A stretch of 64,000 nucleotides of DNA, from positions 41,847,001-41,911,000 of the forward strand of contig CM074858.1 in assembly GCA_037501455.1 (NCBI GenBank), read 5' to 3'. The stretch comes from Lantana camara. Lineage: Eukaryota > Streptophyta > Magnoliopsida > Lamiales > Verbenaceae. The notes under the pieces are model-generated. The model made no database searches. It was not told the DNA's origin and was given only the letters and a program-made list of their open reading frames with translations. Below, piece after piece: positions 59,396-64,000 of the stretch (its first letter is position 1; each line of letters begins with the position of its first letter). The position numbers and the translations under genes were made by a program.

Positions 59396-61668
59396 AGTGG
59401 CTCCCTTTTGTTCCGAACTTCGTTTTCTTGTTTCTTTTCGCTTGTTTCTTGTTTCTCCCACCCCTAATTTGATCCCCATGCTTTGCTAACATGTTAAATT
59501 ATGTGTTATAATTATTGTATTAGATTTATGGATTCGTTTCACGTGATTCGTATCTTATATGATTTGATGTATACTCCAACGCGCATGAATGACTTTGTAC
59601 TTTGTTTTCTTGCCTTGCATGTAATCTCCTTGCTCCTATATGAACTATATGTATTGTTAATATGTTGTATGATATGATATGCAAGTTATGTGAATTTTAT
59701 GAATTTATTTGACGTGAATTATGTGATTTATGGCTTGATGTAAACTTATATGCACTAAATGTCACCTTGTTGCGTTTTATTCATATCTTTTGCATTTGTT
59801 GCCCCTTAAATGAACTTAGAATTTATGAATGCTCTTGATATGCTATTATATGATAAGTTATGGTTTTAATTGATGCTTTATGAGTTTAATTTGTTAGTTA
59901 TTTGTTTAATATTTCGTTGTTGCCTTGATGTGCCTAAGAGTGAATTTATATGAAGTGCATTATATCTTTTGCATCCGTACGCATATGCCGAGCATCTATA
60001 TGGTTCATGTTTGAGTCTAAGTTTGTCCTTTGCTTTTTGTATTGTTCAGAGCTTCGTTCCTTTGGTGTCGAGGAGGTTCTTTAGGTGTGCTTTGGTTGGT
60101 TTCCGTTCGGTTAGTTCGACAAGGTGAAGTTTCTTTCTTTTAGTTATTACAACCTACAACCCTTGATGTGATTGAAGCCCTCATGTGACCTATGTATATG
60201 TATAAGTAATTAGACATATGTTAGATACGTATTTTATGGGATTTTGGCCCTTTTGTTATGGAATATTTGAAAATGCTTTTATGTATATGTAAGAAATATT
60301 TTAGTTTGTTTGTTTTGAAAAGAGTTGGTGCGTGTGTTTTGAAACCGCGAGTTTTGTTTTGAAAATTATGATGGATTTTGAAAATTAAGAACGTTCGAAC
60401 AATTTGATGGGCCCGGGAGATTTGTGCAAAGGAGACCCGAGACGGTGTGGGCCGTCGGGTACTCCCTAGTACGGTCTTCAACTTAAGGATCAACCCTGAA
60501 CCCCCTAGGAGGCTTGGTGGGGGAAGGAGTCCTTGGGGGTGAGTGTCATGAAACTCACGACCCATACTGTTTGTCCGATGGTTGGGGTGGGGCCACCCTG
60601 CCATCACCCGGAGGAGAGGTATGTTTGTCTGATTCTGAATTATGTTTTGTTTGGATTGAAGCTTTGATTTATGAACGGAGTTAGGTGGTCCAAGGCTCGT
60701 ACTCACCGAGTCGTGTGTACATGATTTTGAACATAGTTTGTGAAACGGGAGTGGATTGATAAATACTAAAATTTGGTTGATTTTGGCCTTCGGCCTTAAC
60801 TCTTTTATTCCCTATATCTAGTATCACGTGTGAACTGTTTTGGATTGCAAAAACCACGCCCCGGTTCATGAACCTTCCAATTTTTGAATATGCTCTGCTC
60901 TATGTAGACGTATGTGTGAGTGTGTTAGCCCCCTCACAAGTCTTTAGGACTGACCTCTCCTCGTTGTCTTCTTTTTCCCCCTTCTGTTTTTTTGAGTTTG
61001 CAGGTGCAGGTCGGTGCGTGCTAGGCGGAAGTCTTTTGTTTAGTTTGTTCGAGTCTTTGCATCTTTTCATTTTCGCATTTGTTTTATGATTAAGATATCT
61101 ATGAAATTCGTTTAAGTTATGATTCAGAATTTGAACTTAGAACCTAGTATGATTTATTTGGCCTTGGATGGGCATGATATGTATAATTTGTATAAATTCG
61201 AGCATGTATGATTGTATATGTTGTTCCTGGTGCTTCCGCATTTGATTTTGATTTTTCTGCGCTCTCTGTATTAGGGTCTAGACCGCCTAGCTAGTGTGTG
61301 AGTTTTTGTTTGTCACCCGTTCTTTGTAGTCTGATACGTGTGCGGAGTTTCCATTTCGTTACACGTGTCGGGCTACAGTGCGGGGGGTGTAGTGCCTTGC
61401 GCTCCGGGGTGCTACAATTCATACTATGTGGTTAAAGTATCCTTAATTGTTCACTAATCCTTCATGAACATACATAGATATTGTAATATTATTTTACAGG
61501 GATTCCATCGTGATATGCCCCTTGAGTTGAGGCATGGATGTTAAATCAATACTCTAGGGACACTGATATCAGTAGTGTAAAGGTACACTAGACTTGCATC
61601 ACATGTTTTGCATCAAGGGTTACTCTGAAGTGTGTATGTTTGAATGCTGAGTAAGTGGATTTATGTGC

Positions 61669-61981
61669 TAGAGAGTTGTTGGGATGTCTTTATTTACGTG
61701 TTAGGGAGATGTGGGATTCTCTCTATTTATGTGATAGAAAGATGTTGGATTCTTTCTAAATTATTTGAGCAAGAGATGTTGGATTCTCTCGAATCTAGGA
61801 GTTTGAGAAATGCTGGATTTTCTCAAACTAGGATGTTTGGGAGATGTGGAGTTTGCCAGACTTAGGTTGAGAGACGGGGTTCTCTCGATTATGTGTTTGA
61901 GAGATGGGGTTCCCTCGATTATGTGCTTGGGAGACAGGGTTCTCAGTTTCTCTTATGTGCCGAGAGATGAGATTCTCTCTT
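61669..61981 (+). repeat. Tandem hairpin array of family F, copy 2
   Basis: Same units as 37,842-38,187. The 10-bp stem GTTTGAGAAA/TTTCTCAAAC is unchanged. A unit that reads CGAGGT in the loop in copy 1 reads CGGGGT here. Confidence 0.8.
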
Positions 61982-62236
61982 TGTGCTTGTTTCGTGCTAG
62001 TTGTTTGCCCTCCAAAGGATTGCAAGTGGAAGTAACCAATGGCTTCAAGATCATGTGCAACCATAGCCATCTTCTTCGAAGATGATTCGTAGGAGCCTAA
62101 ACAACCAATGATCGGGTGCATAGACACACCTCAACAGTACGAAGGACATTCAATGGGGATCCGAGCCACAAATATCCCTTGGCACAAGGTTAATGGAAGT
62201 GTTGTAGTGATCGAAGTCGTTCTAAATTCAGCATTC

Positions 62237-62269
62237 GAACCTGGGGACCAGGTTCTCTAAAGGGGGAGG
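62237..62269 (+). promoter_or_regulatory. Pre-PPT hairpin and polypurine tract of family F, copy 2
   Basis: GAACCTG (62,237-62,243), loop GGGAC, CAGGTTC (62,249-62,255): perfect 7-bp stem, then CTCT and AAAGGGGGAGG. Confidence 0.85.
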
Positions 62270-62973
62270 TCTTAACACCCCGGCTTTTTCGATCGTCAGA
62301 GCAGGCACCATGTGTTGTTTGCCTTGTGTGTTTAATTTCTTAATTTACTTTTACTTATTGCTTAACGTGCTTTTATATTTTAAATTCTGTGATTTCATGC
62401 GTTGTGTGGCTCTATTTTAATATCTTTAAGAGTTAGGGGCTTGTTTGTAATTTTTTCTTTTTAGGGGTTTTTCGGTCATTTCTCGTTCGATCGAGGTTTT
62501 GATGTTTTGGACCCCTTGAACACGTTCGGGGCATCGAAACGAGTCCGTAGTCTCTAAGTTTACCCAATTCTGACGTCGTTAGCCCTTCCTCCCGATCGTT
62601 TTGCGAACGAGGACCCAGGATAGAACACCCGGACCCTCGTTATACATGTCAGACCACGATCAACTCTCTCTCTCTCTCTCTCTCTCTCGTTCCTCTCCAG
62701 GCGAGAAACACACACACCACACACTTAACACACACTCGTCCCTAACTCACTCGTTCTCGACGGAATTCGACTTGTGATTAGTTAAAATTGGTCAGCTCGA
62801 CGAGCCCGACACGATGATACCAAAATCATGGCCTGAAACCTAACGGTGGCGAAGATATGATGAGCTACAGGTGGCGGGATTTCGATCGCCACCTTCACCG
62901 GCAATTCGTGGCGGCGTACGGCGGTGATTTGGGGCGGATAAGGTCTGGGCCTTGTGCGAACTTTCCCGGCGGT
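62270..62973 (+). repeat. LTR of family F, copy 3 (5' part)
   Basis: It begins TCTTAACACCCCGG and matches 38,476-39,004 and 27,702-28,170. It contains a (CT)n run at 62,664-62,688. It is cut at 62,974 by the next LTR. Confidence 0.8.
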
Positions 62974-64000
62974 TGTGACGCCCCGATAATTCGGCCGTAC
63001 AGGTATGACGTAAGTGTTTACCAAATTGCGCGAAATAATTATTTATACGTGATTTACATATTTAATTTTATTGTTTAATTATATAAATATGTATATATGT
63101 TGATTATGTTAACGATTATATCCTAAATTATTTAATATTAAATATTTTTGTAGATTCATATCAATAGATATTTATTGCATAAATCGAACGTGATTGCAAC
63201 GTGAATTAACTTTCCGAACTTGATTTAATTTCTTCTATGGCCTTACTTGCTCATTTTTATACATTTTGGGACTTAATTGCTCATTTGTTATGGAATTGTG
63301 GCTAATTTCATGACTTAATAAATGGAAGGACTTAATAGCAAATTGTCCATTTCTTTCTCCTTCATAGCAGCTATCACGTACCATTTGCTTCTCATTTTCA
63401 TACAAACATCATATACATTTGTTCTTGCTTCCCTTGCCAACCGAGCCAAACCCTTGCGAAAGTGTGGGGAGATTTCATCTTTCAAGCATCATTTTTGTGG
63501 GATTTGTGATCATTCAAGCATCATCAACATCATCTCTTCATCTTAACTTCCATTTCTTACATTTGAGGTAATTTTTGGAGCATGGATGATTTTTCTTGAA
63601 TTTATGGGGTGATTAGGGCTTTGCATTGAATTGGTTAATGTGTGTATTTGTTATTGGAAATATGTTTAGGAACTTTAAGCTAAAGATTGATGCATGTCAC
63701 TTGTTGATTATGGACTTGGAGCATGATTAATGATATGGGTTTCATTTGATGAATTCTTGATGATGTATTGTGGAAATATGTGTTTTTATGAATTGTTATT
63801 GATCTATTTGTATGCTAGTAGGTGTATATCATGATATTTGGGCATTTAAATGTGAGTTTGATCCATTTTGAGTGCTTGAGTTTTGGTATGTTCTTGTCCT
63901 GCTGTTATACCCTTTTTTTTTTCTGCTGCGTACTGTTGACACGGGCGTGTCAACTTTGCCTTGTTCAGCGTGACACGGGGGTGTCATGGTTTGCCTTGTA
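62974..64000 (+). mobile_element. LTR I, 5' part, running off the window
   Basis: It begins TGTGACGCCCCGATAATTCGG with CAGGTATGAC shortly after, as in other LTR starts here. GCGGT (62,969-62,973) would be its left target duplication. A donor-like GAGGTAA lies near 63,567. Two palindromes end the window: GTTGACAC/GTGTCAAC with centre GGGC (63,935-63,954) and TGACAC/GTGTCA with centre GGGG (63,971-63,986). Confidence 0.75.

Larger units (their letters stand above)
40522..61416 (+). mobile_element. Element D: old gypsy chromovirus with nested insertions
   Basis: It is bounded by TSD ATTCA (40,517-40,521 and 61,417-61,421); copy 1 of F at 37,586 shows the empty site. Without insertions it has a 5' LTR (40,522-42,778), a PBS, a broken gag and pol, a PPT and a 3' LTR starting at 49,519. 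It encloses four later solo LTRs. Confidence 0.92.
49519..61416 (+). repeat. Element D 3' LTR in three parts
   Basis: The parts are 49,519-50,376, 52,948-53,125 and 59,059-61,416, about 3.4 kb in sum. They align with the 5' LTR apart from the 5' LTR deletion. The last part has the cassette: CCCCC/GGGGG hairpin with TAGGAGG loop (60,501-60,523), AGTC/GACT hairpin (60,939-60,951), CTAGGCGG (61,021-61,028) and CCGCCTAG (61,285-61,292). Confidence 0.92.
61422..62269 (+). mobile_element. Family F internal region, copy 2, right part
   Basis: It continues from 40,516 after element D and matches 37,591-38,475. It carries the second hairpin array and the PPT. No gene seen. Confidence 0.85.

Overview
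This window looks like repeat-only (heterochromatic) nuclear DNA from a flowering plant, probably a dicot; I cannot name the species. I found no host gene that I can support. Almost every base belongs to nested LTR retrotransposons, mostly Ty3/gypsy chromovirus-like, with two degraded Ty1/copia elements and one non-autonomous CACTA DNA transposon. For reference I call the gypsy LTR families A to I.

Layout. 1-398 and 10,995-11,256 are pieces of a minus-strand LTR (H), split by a young, nearly intact Tekay-like element A (399-10,994, TSD ACGGG) with gag and pol. From 11,257 to about 26,720 lies a minus-strand copia element. Its 3' LTR is interrupted by a minus solo LTR (11,719-13,824, TSD TTCCA) and by the non-autonomous element B (14,333-22,760, TSD CGCCC). 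27,702-40,521 plus 61,422-62,973 form an old tandem array of a non-autonomous family F (LTR-internal-LTR-internal-LTR). The array is interrupted by a truncated plus-strand copia (from 30,101, itself carrying a CACTA element at 30,985-32,255) and by a minus LTR G (33,940-36,370). Element D (40,522-61,416, TSD ATTCA) is inserted in F. D holds a 4-kb solo LTR in its gag (43,807-47,773, TSD CCCCT), and its 3' LTR holds a rearranged solo LTR (50,377-52,942, TSD GCATC) and solo LTR E (53,126-59,053, TSD GTGCC). E in turn holds solo LTR C (53,246-56,072, TSD TGAAT), so nesting is four levels deep. The window ends inside another LTR (I, from 62,974).

How it works together. A carries the protein set for its own mobility: gag with two zinc knuckles, protease, RT, RNase H, integrase and chromodomain, but with a one-base frame change at the protease active site. 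B and F keep LTRs, primer-binding site, polypurine tract and only remnants of gag, so they would need proteins in trans.

The most interesting signal is not coding. LTRs of families that otherwise differ greatly share an ordered cassette: a cluster of GC-rich palindromes, a splice-donor-like AAGGTGAGGTTT box, small hairpins whose arms change in compensation between families, and a long-range pairing CTAGGCGGG...CCCGCCTAG near the LTR 3' end. In addition, a covarying hairpin sits just before the polypurine tract of A, B, D and F, and the protein-poor families B and F carry tandem arrays of GAGARA/TYTCTC hairpins upstream of it. I read these as conserved RNA or DNA structure; the function is inference.
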